DNA of 64,000 nucleotides from Lewinellaceae bacterium (GTDB taxonomy: Bacteria > Bacteroidota > Bacteroidia > Chitinophagales > Saprospiraceae), in contig JADJUJ010000020.1 in assembly GCA_016710765.1 (NCBI GenBank), positions 1 to 64,000 of the forward strand. The letters are read 5' to 3'. How positions within the stretch are numbered: position 1 is the stretch's first letter; each line of letters begins with the position of its first letter. The notes below the pieces were generated by a model, which saw nothing but the letters and a program-made list of their open reading frames with translations, was not told the DNA's origin and did no database searches. Below are positions 54,293 to 63,907 of this stretch, one piece after another. The translations under genes were made by a program, and so were the position numbers.

Positions 54293-54342
54293 CCTCAGGT
54301 ATCATCGCATCAGATAGATTTAAAGATGCCAGATATCTGAGG
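54293..54342 (-). terminator. Probable terminator of the giant surface-protein gene
   Basis: CCTCAGGTATC pairs with GATATCTGAGG (one mismatch) across a 28-base loop; on the minus strand the stem is followed by TTTTCTTTT. It lies 30 bases past the giant gene's stop. Confidence 0.55.
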
Positions 54343-54371
54343 TATTTACCAAGTCAGAAAGTTTATCGCTT

Positions 54372-57300
54372 TTACTCCCTGTTAATATAGTAACTCCAGT
54401 TCTTCAGTTCGCCGATCTGACTGCCATTGATGTGTCGGTACTCCCTGATATTCATGGTCATCGGGAAATTCCGTTTAGGCATTGCAGGCCAACCCAGCCC
54501 CTTCAGGGTGTGATAGGTTTGTACAAATTGCGGAACCGAAACACCCAGTGCTTTGCCCAGAATATGCGTATCTGTCCGGTACTTATCAGAATGTGCTACA
54601 GCGTTCTGCAAATCCAGTATCGGGAAATAGGCTTGTGTATTGCCGTTCAGATTCAGATTTAGTCCCATGCCATTGTTTCCACCGCCCTGGTTGAGGGTAA
54701 ACTGTCCGATATTCCCACCACCCTGCGCTTTGGCAGCGTTGATTTCCGAGGCCGACAACGGAGCAGCAGGCCGCAAAAGGGATTCCCCGGCACCCAGGGA
54801 GCCATCACTGTGCATGGCCTGTTCGTATTGCACAAAATTGCGCAGGAAGGCCACCCGGTACTTGGAATTGAACAGCATGTCAAAATCCCCATAATAAGGA
54901 AAGCCCGCTGGCCGCTGAACATAGGATGGGGGCCTGTTCGCCGTCAGAAAACTCCGCATAGCACCAACAGGGACACTGGTAAACTCATAGTACTTCGACT
55001 TCACCGTACCCAGCCAGGTGTTCGACATTTCTCCCAGTGGGAATAATATCGATTCCTCTTCGTGTGTTTCCCCGTTGAAACCAACAGTGTAGCCATACAG
55101 ATCGTATTGATCAAAATTTTCTCCCCCCTGCAACAACACTACCGGATTGTTGTACCCATCCGAATTGCCATAGAGGTTGCCATTTATGTTGTACTCATAT
55201 TTTACCTGAGATTTGTAGTAGGCTACCTTTTTGACGGAATAGGTATTCATTTTTTGCTGCATATTATTGTACTTGCTCGTACGGAAATACAACTTGCTGA
55301 AGAGCACATTTTCATACTTTTTTTCTGAACTGGCATCACCGCCCGTCAATTTTTTCTGGAGGCTGTAGAGACCCGTTGATTGTTTCGGGTTGTTGTTGAT
55401 ACCCAGATTCAGCGCTTGCTGTGCCATGCCATTTCCAGCACTCAGTTCATTGCCGAGGTTATCGAGGTACTTGTCTTCCGTGGTTGGCACAGTGGCAGCA
55501 GTGAGGGATTTCCCAATTTTCCGAACGATAGACAGCGCATAAATCTCTTCATTTTTCAATGCTGGAGGGATGCTGAACTCTATCCGGGCGGCAGCATCGT
55601 TGCATTTACAAGGTACGTCGATGTCTTTTCCGGTTTTCAGTTCGGTGAACCGCGCCACCATCTGATCGCCTGCCAGTTGGCTTTGGCTGATACCATTGAA
55701 CAGATAGCACTGATTTTTGAACAGTTTAATGGCGCCATCAGCCGCCCCACCGTTGAACTTGTCTTTCATGAAAAAACGTTGGTTCGGGTAGGGATAAGTG
55801 CTTTTCATGTTGTCCACCACAAGATGGTCAGGCCTTGGTCCGGTAGTAAATTTGACACTGCGGATCTGGCTTATGATTTTGCCAGCACCCAGTTCAAATC
55901 CGGTGGCTTCAACGTAAAGGGTATATTCGGTTTTTTCCAGCAAAATATCTTTGGGTACCATACGAACTGCCGTGCGGTCGGCATTCCATTTCAGCTCCAC
56001 CGGAACTTCCTTCACCTGGTTGTTGGCAACATAACTCAGTTTCACGGTATGTTGTGCATAAAACCATTTGGTGACTGCAGGATCGCCGGGGATTTCCACA
56101 CTAAACATATTCTGCATGCCGTCGGCGAGATTAAACGATACCTGTGGGTCGGTAAATACACTCACTTTTTTAGCATTGTTGGCAGGCTTGATTTCAGCAA
56201 TGATATCCAGTTTGTTAAATGGATTGACCTCCAGGGCCACCTGGCATTGTTCTCCTATTTCAAAGTCGAAGTTCCGGCGTTTCAGTTTAACCAATCCTCC
56301 CAGCGCCTCTCCTTCGATTCCAAAACGGCCCCGGAACCAGTACGGGTTTGGGAGTTTGGCTTCCAGCACAGCGCCGGTGGTAAGGTCAATCAGGGAAACT
56401 TTCCCATGTAAATTGAGCCAGTCGATGTCTACAAACAACCCGGCATCACCATGCAAATAAGCAAATGCCTGCCCTTGTGCATACCAGCCGTTGAATCCAA
56501 TGGCATCGCCCTGCTGACCGGAACAGCTCACATTTCCATAGTTGTACAAGGTGATGTCAAATGCTGCTTCTGCTGTCAGATCCGCGTAGAGAAACAAAAA
56601 TTTGAGCCCAGCCTGCAACTGATAACCAGCGCCAATTGCGATACCCAATTGATTGGTATTGGAAAGTGCTGCCGGAGTTGCGGGTTTCACGGGTGCATTG
56701 TAATCGTAGTCGTCGTTGGCGTTGACAATGTTCCGGATGTAGGCTGGCAAGGGGGGTAACCCATCCGGCAAATCATTTCCAGTCATAAAGTATGTCTGAA
56801 ATTTCACACCGGCTTTCAACACGTCTCCAACCTGGAGCGAAACGCCCAGGTTAATCCGGTTGGGGTCATTAAACGGATCATCGGCATATTCTTGCGTCCA
56901 GTAGCCAGCCTTGATGTGCCAGGTGCCCTGATCGCCCGGGTTCTCTTTCCCTTTAAAATAGATGTCCAGTGTACCGCTTCCTTTGATCATCGACATCAGG
57001 TTGATGTCTACGCCAAAATTGCCATGAAACACCTTTTGGGGCGGTAGTATCTTGATGTCTGCCACGCAATGCACAAACCCGCTGCTGCGGTCGTCAATGT
57101 TCTGCATGACATAGGCGTTCCCCTGCAGGCGCAGGTTGTTGACCGATAAATCTTTTTTATCCAGCTCCATGCTGAAGGTCACATCCCCGTTAAAGGCCTC
57201 TTTTGAGCCTGTGATTCCAAATACCACGCTGGCCTTAAAGCCTACAACATCTGCCTTGGGCGTAAAAACATTGCCAGTTTTGGAGCTTCCTGCCTTAGCG

Positions 57301-59113
57301 AGATCATAGTTGGCGGCGGTCTGGTATTTACCCACGGAGGCAACGCCCAAATTATCCTGCCAACTCATATTGTACCAGGCGCCGCCGCCAAAGCCATACA
57401 AGGAAGCTGCGGTGCCTGGAATGTTGATGCCTGGCCCGCCCCACTCCGCCATGATATCGAAATACCAATATTTAAAATTACCCTTGTTGGGGAGCGTGCG
57501 GCCAAACTGTGCGGCGGCGGCAATTTTCACCCCAACGCCTTTTACAGTAGCCTCCAATTCGCCCCGGAAACCGTTGCCAAAAACAGCATCCTCTTTGTAA
57601 ATGGCAATCCCACCTTTCAGGGCCGCCGCACCCAAATCCACGTCAATCGAAATGGCATCAATCTCGGCAGCCTTGAATGCGAACCGCTTGTCCGGAATAT
57701 TGTAATCTGCCCAGATGGTAAAGGCAGTCTGCCCCCCAATGGCATTGGGCTTATCCTGATCACCGCCAAAAAGAGCAAGGGTGAGGTCGATGCCCAGACC
57801 AATTTCTTTGCCGTTTCCTTTCTTTTTAAAATTCAGGCTGTTGAGTTGAAATTCGAAACCACCCAGCGAAATTTGCTTGGTCGCCTGATTCTGGAGTTCA
57901 ATAAAGGAAAAATCAAGTTCGGGGATGTACCCGGGAAGGTCCCGGCCCTGGATACTGAGTTCCTGAAACTTAAGTTTCGGTATCGACACCTGCGATACAC
58001 CGGAGGTTTTGGGCGCTGGCTTGGGGTTGTCACCACCAAACAGAATGGAAACCTCTCCGTTGAGTACCGCGGTTGCCTTAAATTTTGAGTCGCCGTCTTT
58101 GGTTAATACGATGCTGGATCCCGGAAACAGCTTAAACTGCGCAAGCCACATGGATGCCTCCACTTCATCTTCGGTGTTCACCACAAACTCAAAGCCTGCG
58201 CCTTGATTCCCCCCGTGGATGGCGGCAGAATAGGAGAGCCCAGTGGTTTCATTGACAGGCAAAACGATTTCACCCGCCATAGAACCACTTTTAATGGCCG
58301 AGTTGAGGAGTTCGAGGCTGAAGGTATTGATTGAAAAACGCCAGCCAGCCGTGGAACCTTCATTGACTTTCAGAAGGTTATTCACCGTAAATTTACCTGA
58401 TACACCCAGTTTGTCAGCACAAAGGTTGCTTGCGTTAAACGACACCGCTTGTCCTTTTTTGGAAAACCCTTTGGGGAGTTTCACACCCAAAGTCTTGATG
58501 TAAAGCCCGGCCCAATCGGTACCGGCTTTACCGGGAAAAGCCTGATCGAACCCTGCGGCATTTTGTTCATCGGAGAAATCGAGGACCATCTCCTGTGCGG
58601 TGAAAATTACGCCCTGCGATTCCGGTGTCGTAAAATCGTGGTTAAAGGACGCTGCCAGGATAAAATTGGACAACTTCGAAGCAGCCTGCACTTCAAAAGC
58701 CGCTGCCACTTTTTCGCCCCCTGGTATCACCTTGCCCGCCGGGTCAACGGGTAGCATCAACGAACGGTCAAATTCAAAAGCACCTTTTAAGCGAAGATCT
58801 TTGAACCCCGCGCAGCTGAAACGCGCATAGGAGTTGCCATTCCCACCTTTTACGCGCAGCGAAGCCTTGTTTAGCGCCAGGGTAATGGCAACATCTTTTG
58901 CAGTTCCAGTTGAATTTCGTCGACGCCAAACCCGTTCGGATGAATTTTGATGCCTTTGTGGGAAAATTGCAGGTACTCACCCAAAACCGATTGCGGAACC
59001 GCTGTGGCCAATAGTGCGTTGAGATAGGCCGATTGGGGTTCAAAAATTAGTCCGACGATGCCGATGTTGTATTTATCGTTGTCGAAGGCCAAGGGAAGAC
59101 CGATCGGGCTCCC
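54372..59113 (-). CDS. Giant exported surface protein, main part (gene 54372-60445, interrupted)
   Basis: About 1580 residues of beta-rich sequence. The frame directly after the TAA at 59114 is open (LPLAFDNDKYNIGIVGLIFE) and breaks near 58894 (missing G); corrected it reads QKDVAITLALNKASLRVKGG and continues in frame to 54372. Long stretches of repeated beta motifs (ALKGGIAIYKEDAVFGNGF; AAAAQFGRTLPNKGNFKYWY; YLHGDAGLFVDIDWLNLHGK) suggest a beta-solenoid or large lipid-transfer-like fold, followed by an Ig-like domain (FTTGPRPDHLVVDNMKSTYP). It ends ELKNWSYYINRE without a T9SS domain. No family recognised. Confidence 0.75.
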
Positions 59114-60445
59114 TTACGGGTTCAGCACACTGGCAAGCCGATTGGCCTGGCTGATGTAATCGTCGAATTGGGCAGGGTCAGGCAATGCGGTCAACACCCC
59201 ATTTTTATCCTTCGACATGGCATCTGAAACCATCGACTGTGCATCAACTTTGGCATTAATCTGGCCCTGAATCATCCGATGGTCGGCGTTGATCTGAATA
59301 TTGGAAAATTCTACGTTCATTTTGGTATTCAGGAAATTCACCAGGATAGTGCCTGTACCGGAATAAGTTGCCCCATTGGCACTAAAAACCGTGTTTTTCA
59401 TCACAAATTTCCCCACCTGAATGTTAGTACCATCCGGAAGCCCAGCCTGGTTTTGCATAGGGCCCATTGGGCCATTGTAGTCAACAGCAGCCACACAGGC
59501 GCCGTCCATGGGGTCCGGAAGGTTGTTGTCAGGATCAGGATCGTCTGGATCCTGGTTGCCACCACCAGGCGCCTGGTAATAAAATCCGGAGACGGGTGAT
59601 TGGCCATAATTTTTAAAAATTATCTTTTTCTGCGGATCGTAAGCGGTCACGCGGACGGCATATTGGTGCCCAGCCTGTAGTTGCGGCATCGACATATCGT
59701 AGGGGAGCACCGAGGCGATCAGGTTGTCTTTTGTAAAAAAAGGCAAAATGCCCGGCTGGTCGAATGCATCGTTGATGTTGGAAAGGTTGTTCAGGCTCAT
59801 ATCCACCAGCTCCAGTTTGTAGCGGCTGATTCCACCCTGACCAGAAGGCGTCCAGGTAAAATTCAGAAATTGGGGTTGATGCGGCGTCACGTATTCATCC
59901 ATCCCGGGTGTAATGATCACAGGTGGGTCGTAATGTGTAATCACGACCATGGCGCAACCCGACATTTCCGGGGAAAGGGGCGCTGCCGTGTTGTAATCGT
60001 GTGCCCGGATACAAACCTGATACATGCCCTCGGGCATGGTTTCCGTTTGGGCCAGCTGGGCTAAATCAATGCCGCTGATATCGACATCATTTTCTGTCAG
60101 GTTTAGGTTCAGGCTGCGGAGCTGAGCCCCGGTAAGCACCTTGGTTTCAAATCCTTGCAACAACAAGGGGGATAGGGGCAAAAACGCGGGCTTAACCTTT
60201 CCGTCCACCCCATTGTCACCGCTGATATGGGCCAATAGTTTAATTTGCAACGGACTGCTTGTTGTATTGGTAACGGTGATGACCGACTGCGATCGAAACA
60301 ACAAGATGTCCTCCAAATGCACCGGATACGGTGGCGCAATGTTGAGGGTTACGTTTACCTGGGCAAATGTTGCCGACGAGAAAACAGTTAAAATGGTGAA
60401 AAGCAGAATACGGAAGAAACTGATGTTAAGCGTTCGAATTGCCAT
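59114..60445 (-). CDS. Giant exported surface protein, N-terminal part
   Basis: 443 residues to an in-frame TAA. Signal peptide MAIRTLNISFFRILLFTILTV...ATFAQ. A conserved N-terminal beta domain contains PPYPVHLEDILLFRSQSVIT. An FN3-like region follows (FLNFTWTPSGQGGISRYKLE; YAVRVTAYDPQKKIIF), then a Pro/Asp-rich linker (GGNQDPDDPDPDNNLPDP). The reading frame continues without shift beyond the TAA (GSPIGLPLAFDND), which suggests a single-base substitution of a sense codon or an error; the full protein would be about 2020 residues. Alternatively two adjacent genes exist, but no ATG or ribosome site opens the second. Confidence 0.78.
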   Translation of the reverse strand: MAIRTLNISFFRILLFTILTVFSSATFAQVNVTLNIAPPYPVHLEDILLFRSQSVITVTNTTSSPLQIKLLAHISGDNGVDGKVKPAFLPLSPLLLQGFETKVLTGAQLRSLNLNLTENDVDISGIDLAQLAQTETMPEGMYQVCIRAHDYNTAAPLSPEMSGCAMVVITHYDPPVIITPGMDEYVTPHQPQFLNFTWTPSGQGGISRYKLELVDMSLNNLSNINDAFDQPGILPFFTKDNLIASVLPYDMSMPQLQAGHQYAVRVTAYDPQKKIIFKNYGQSPVSGFYYQAPGGGNQDPDDPDPDNNLPDPMDGACVAAVDYNGPMGPMQNQAGLPDGTNIQVGKFVMKNTVFSANGATYSGTGTILVNFLNTKMNVEFSNIQINADHRMIQGQINAKVDAQSMVSDAMSKDKNGVLTALPDPAQFDDYISQANRLASVLNP

Positions 60446-60581
60446 GTCGGTTGATTTTATAATGTGATTCGACGCTGCAAAGTTGGGCGCAGTTTTACGC
60501 CCTGTTTTTCAAGGTTTCTTCAAAAAGTGTAAAAAAGTGTAAAAGGGAAATACGGTAAGCGGGCAGGTTGGGGCAGATGAA

Positions 60582-60843
60582 ATGGTTTGTTTATCCGCTG
60601 CTTTTCACCTTTCAGCCACATATTACCCGCACTCAGGAACTTTAATTTGTCTTCGGGTTATTATCGCGACACTTTTGCTTATCGCAATTTTTTGGTCAAC
60701 AGTTAAGTGTTTCGACCTGATTCAAACATGCGACGCTAAAACGTTCGAAACAACCCAATCGGTTGGAATAAGATAATTCCGCCGTCAGGCTTCAATTGGC
60801 TCCCCCCCGTCCGGTAACAGTACTGTGGCGGGGGGCTTTTTTT
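60582..60843 (+). other. Orphan terminator and possible small transcript in the 60446-60968 spacer
   Basis: A strong rho-independent terminator (G/C stem CCCCCCCG with CGGGGGGC, 60803-60836, then T7) points on the plus strand but no annotated gene precedes it. Upstream a 64-codon ORF (60582-60776) contains a hydrophobic stretch (LICLRVIIATLLLIAIFWS) and could be a small membrane protein; equally the unit may be a small RNA. The rest of the 520-base spacer separates divergent genes and has no other clear feature except tandem AAAAAGTGTAAAA words near 60522. Confidence 0.4.
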
Positions 60844-60968
60844 GTGGGGATGGGTTACCCGGCAAAAGTTTACCGTTTAGGGTACGGATACCCTTTCTTA
60901 ATAAAGCACCTTCATAACCCCTCCTTATTCCCCATTTTTACTTTAATTTAGCCCCCTAATGCAACTGC

Positions 60969-61664
60969 ATGAAAACGAATCACCACATATTGATGGTCGA
61001 CGACGACCAAATGTTTAGTGCGCTGACGCAGGAATACCTGCAGTCTAGGGGGCTCAATGTCAAGTTGTACCACAGTGCAAGCGATGCCTTGAATGCTTTC
61101 CGGGAAAACGAATTTGACCTTTGCATCCTGGATGTTAAAATGCCGATAAAAGATGGATTTACCCTCGCCGAAGAAATCCGCAACAACCACCCACTGTTGC
61201 CCATCATATTTCTGACCGGACAGGCAGAAAAAGAAAGCCGCGTCCGGGGTTTCAATATCGGAGCAGATGACTATGTAACCAAGCCCTTTAGTATGGAGGA
61301 ATTGTCCCTCAGAATTCAGGCAATTTTACGCCGGGTAAAGGTGCAGGAATCGCAAAAAGTGGAATTTAAGGTATTTGAGGTGGGCAAATTCCAGTTTAAT
61401 TCCCAGACCAGGGAGTTGAGCCACATCACCAGGCAAATCAAACTTAGCGCTATTGAAACCCGACTGCTACAATTGTTTTGCGAGAGCAACAATGGCATGA
61501 TTGAACGAGAAACTGCGCTCCGTCAAATCTGGGATGATGAGGACATGTTGCGTGGCCGAAGCCTGAATGTGTACGTCAGCAAGTTACGGCAATATCTGCA
61601 GGCTGATGGAAACATTGAAATACTCAATGTCCATGGTGTGGGCTACCAACTGGTGATACGCTGA
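60969..61664 (+). CDS. RprY-like OmpR-family response regulator
   Basis: 231 aa. Receiver with acidic DDD at 11-13 (ILMVDDDQMFSALTQEYL), phospho-acceptor Asp55 (LCILDVKMPIKDG) and Lys in DYVTKPFSMEEL. The winged-helix C-terminus (IKLSAIETRLLQLFCESNNG; RSLNVYVSKLRQYLQADG) matches the RprY regulators of Bacteroidetes. It has no adjacent kinase; the nearest kinase is the hybrid enzyme at 46798-50355. The Hpt gene lies just downstream on the opposite strand, which makes a phosphorelay plausible. It acts in the cytoplasm on unknown promoters. Confidence 0.92.
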   Translation: MKTNHHILMVDDDQMFSALTQEYLQSRGLNVKLYHSASDALNAFRENEFDLCILDVKMPIKDGFTLAEEIRNNHPLLPIIFLTGQAEKESRVRGFNIGADDYVTKPFSMEELSLRIQAILRRVKVQESQKVEFKVFEVGKFQFNSQTRELSHITRQIKLSAIETRLLQLFCESNNGMIERETALRQIWDDEDMLRGRSLNVYVSKLRQYLQADGNIEILNVHGVGYQLVIR

Positions 61665-61737
61665 CCATACCACTGGACATTTTTAAAAAGTTTACTACCA
61701 CCCTAATTGGTCAAAAACAGGTGTTTTTGGCATTGTT

Positions 61738-62046
61738 TTATATTTTATCCAGCAATTGTTGGCACCCGGCGCTAAATGCTTTGATCAATTCAAGCAGGTC
61801 TTCGCCGCCGCCTTGTTCGGCCTGAAGTTCAATAGCCGCCGCCATGTCAATTAATGCTGTTTCAGATAAATAACCAAGATGCCCTTTGATGGTGTGCGCG
61901 CAGTTGGATACTTCGTCCCAATCGGAAGCCATCGCGTGTTGGCTTAGGTTTTCGAGCTGATGGGGCAGTTCCGTCCGGAATATTTCCAAAAACCGACGCG
62001 CCAGGGCATCGTCGTTGCCCAGTAATTTTTTTAAATTTTCCATCAT
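61738..62046 (-). CDS. Stand-alone Hpt phosphotransfer protein
   Basis: 102 aa from the first of two tandem ATGs (62046; MMENLKKLLGNDDALARRFL). Four-helix Hpt domain with the phospho-His in NCAHTIKGHLGYL and helices FLEIFRTELPHQLENL and LIDMAAAIELQAEQG. It relays phosphate between the receiver of a hybrid kinase and a response regulator. It is convergent with the RprY-like gene (73-base gap). A C20 tract (G20 on the plus strand) lies about 40 bases upstream of the start, inside the likely promoter or leader, which could make expression slip-sensitive. Confidence 0.88.
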   Translation of the reverse strand: MMENLKKLLGNDDALARRFLEIFRTELPHQLENLSQHAMASDWDEVSNCAHTIKGHLGYLSETALIDMAAAIELQAEQGGGEDLLELIKAFSAGCQQLLDKI

Positions 62047-62072
62047 GGAATAGCGGGTTGAGGGATTGAGGA

Positions 62073-62104
62073 GGGGGGGGGGTTGGGGGGGGGGGGGGGG
62101 GGGG
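62073..62104. repeat. Poly-G tracts G10 and G20
   Basis: A run of ten G, two T, then twenty G, followed by TTGGGTTTGGG. It is located in the promoter region of the Hpt gene and about 190 bases upstream of lysS. Such tracts form G-quadruplexes and change length easily; the exact count is uncertain for any sequencing method. Confidence 0.85.
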
Positions 62105-62215
62105 TTGGGTTTGGGCAATTGGAACGGGTTGAGGTTGTTTTTTACAAATTTATACGAAAAATTTTGGTGTGTGGTGGTGGTAGCGTTTTGCCGACAGTTT
62201 GTCAGCGCCGGACGG

Positions 62216-62239
62216 GCACCGACCGGCGGTCGGCGCTAC
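62216..62239. repeat. Single REP-like palindrome
   Basis: GCACCGACCGGCGGTCGGCG followed by CTAC shares all but one base of the left palindrome at 714-734, showing a dispersed family. It lies in the leader region upstream of lysS. Confidence 0.8.
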
Positions 62240-62280
62240 AAAAAACTAAAATATTCCGCGATTTTCAGAACTAAAGCCCC

Positions 62281-62288
62281 TACTTTTG
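62281..62288 (+). promoter_or_regulatory. -7 box of lysS
   Basis: TACTTTTG matches TAnnTTTG. It is only 8 bases before the first ATG (62297) but 17 before the second in-frame ATG (62306), the spacing seen at the TetR and FN3 promoters in this window. This favours the second ATG as the real start. Confidence 0.5.
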
Positions 62289-62296
62289 CGGTTCTT

Positions 62297-63835
62297 ATGA
62301 GCATTATGACAGAACAGGAAATTATCAGACGCGAAAATTTACAAAAGCTTCGCGACATGGGCATTGAGCCCTACCCCGCCGAAATGTTCCCCGTTTCGGT
62401 GCAAGCCGCCGAAATTCTGGCCAACTATCAGGAGGAAATCCTTGATGACGGCACCAAAAACCGCCTGAACTATCAGGAGGTGGTGCTGGCTGGCCGTATT
62501 ATGGCCAGCAGGGAGGCAGGAAAAGCCTTGTTTATGAACCTGCAGGACAGCAGCGGGCGCATCCAACTCTACCTGCGCCGCGATGAGTTCATGCAGGGTG
62601 AAGACGCGTCATTTTTCGATGTGGCGATTAAAAAGCTGCTCGATCTGGGCGATTTTGTAGGGGTAAAGGGGTTTGCTTTCCGTACCAAAACCGGTGAGGT
62701 ATCGGTGCATGTACTGGAATTCAAATTCCTCTCGAAAAGCCTGCGCCCACTACCCGTGGTTAAACGCGACGCCGACGGCAACATCTACGACGCATTCACC
62801 GATCCGGAGCTGCGTTACCGCATGCGTTATGTAGACATGACGGTAAACCCGGAGGTGCGTGACATCTTCATCAAGCGCAGCAAGCTGATTAAAACCATGC
62901 GCAACTACCTCGATGAACTGGGATTGCTGGAGGTGGAAACACCCATATTGCAACCCATTCATGGTGGCGCTAGTGCACGTCCGTTCGCGACCCATCACAA
63001 TACGCTGGACATGCCACTTTACCTGCGTATTGCCAACGAACTGTACCTGAAGCGCCTCGTTATTGGCGGCCTCGACGGTGTATACGAGTTTGCTAAAATG
63101 TTCCGCAACGAGGGCATGGACCGCACACATAACCCCGAATTCACCGCCCTCGAGTTTTATGTAGCCTATAAAGACTACAACTGGTTGATGGACGTAACCG
63201 AGGAAATGCTCGGCCGCGTAGCCCGCGCCCTGAGCCCGGATAGCAGCGCCATTGCCAGGGTTGGTGAAACAGAAATCAACTTTGCCGGTCCTTACACCCG
63301 ACTGAGCATGTTCGAGGCCATCCAAAAACACACTGGTTTGGATGTGGACAAAGCCGATGAGCAGGAATTGCGCCGGTATTGTCGCGACAACCATATCGAG
63401 ATCGACCCATCCATGGGCAAGGCCAAACTGATCGATGAAATTTTCAGCGAAAAAGTGGAAGACACCCTGATTCAGCCGACGTTCATCATCGACTACCCGA
63501 TTGAAATGTCGCCGCTCACCAAAAAACACCGCAGCAAACCAGGACTGGTTGAACGTTTCGAACTCTTCGTGAACGGTAAGGAAGTAGCCAATGCCTACTC
63601 CGAGCTCAACGATCCCATCGACCAGCGCGAGCGCTTTGAAGACCAGCTCCGGCTGGCAGCCCGGGGCGACGAGGAAGCCATGGCCATGGACCAGGACTTC
63701 CTTCGCGCACTCGAATACGGCATGCCTCCAACCGGTGGCATTGGATTCGGGATCGACCGGCTCGCCATGCTGTTTACAGGCCAGACCAGTATTCAGGAGG
63801 TTTTATTCTTCCCACAGATGCGCCCGGAAGTTTAA
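62297..63835 (+). CDS. lysS: Lysyl-tRNA synthetase, class II
   Basis: 512 aa from ATG 62297 (MSIMTEQEIIRREN); ATG 62306 is an equally likely start given the promoter position. N-terminal OB-fold anticodon-binding domain (about 55-150, VVLAGRIMASREAGKALFMN). Class II motif 1 region (RSKLIKTMRNYLDELGLLEV), motif 2 (FRNEGMDRTHNPEFTALEFY) and motif 3 (GIGFGIDRLAMLFTG). It charges tRNA-Lys in the cytoplasm. An upstream in-frame extension to 62066 would include the poly-G tract and the repeat and is rejected. A terminator follows. Confidence 0.97.
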   Translation: MSIMTEQEIIRRENLQKLRDMGIEPYPAEMFPVSVQAAEILANYQEEILDDGTKNRLNYQEVVLAGRIMASREAGKALFMNLQDSSGRIQLYLRRDEFMQGEDASFFDVAIKKLLDLGDFVGVKGFAFRTKTGEVSVHVLEFKFLSKSLRPLPVVKRDADGNIYDAFTDPELRYRMRYVDMTVNPEVRDIFIKRSKLIKTMRNYLDELGLLEVETPILQPIHGGASARPFATHHNTLDMPLYLRIANELYLKRLVIGGLDGVYEFAKMFRNEGMDRTHNPEFTALEFYVAYKDYNWLMDVTEEMLGRVARALSPDSSAIARVGETEINFAGPYTRLSMFEAIQKHTGLDVDKADEQELRRYCRDNHIEIDPSMGKAKLIDEIFSEKVEDTLIQPTFIIDYPIEMSPLTKKHRSKPGLVERFELFVNGKEVANAYSELNDPIDQRERFEDQLRLAARGDEEAMAMDQDFLRALEYGMPPTGGIGFGIDRLAMLFTGQTSIQEVLFFPQMRPEV

Positions 63836-63870
63836 GCGGGACATTTACATCATACCTGCATTAAAATGAT

Positions 63871-63907
63871 AAAACGCCTTCTTGCTGCTGCAGAAAGGCG
63901 TTTTTTT
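63871..63907 (+). terminator. Rho-independent terminator of lysS
   Basis: AAAACGCCTT pairs with AAGGCGTTTT around a CTGCTGCAG-containing loop, followed by a T7 run. The remaining ~90 bases to the window end show no feature. Confidence 0.9.

Noticed and set aside
55380..56411. 343-codon plus-strand open frame inside the giant surface-protein gene
   Set aside because: Antisense shadow; the minus-strand frame is continuous over 1400 codons.
62066..62296. N-terminal extension of lysS upstream to 62066
   Set aside because: It would encode poly-Gly from the G tract and the repeat translation; the conserved protein starts at 62297 or 62306 after a promoter box.
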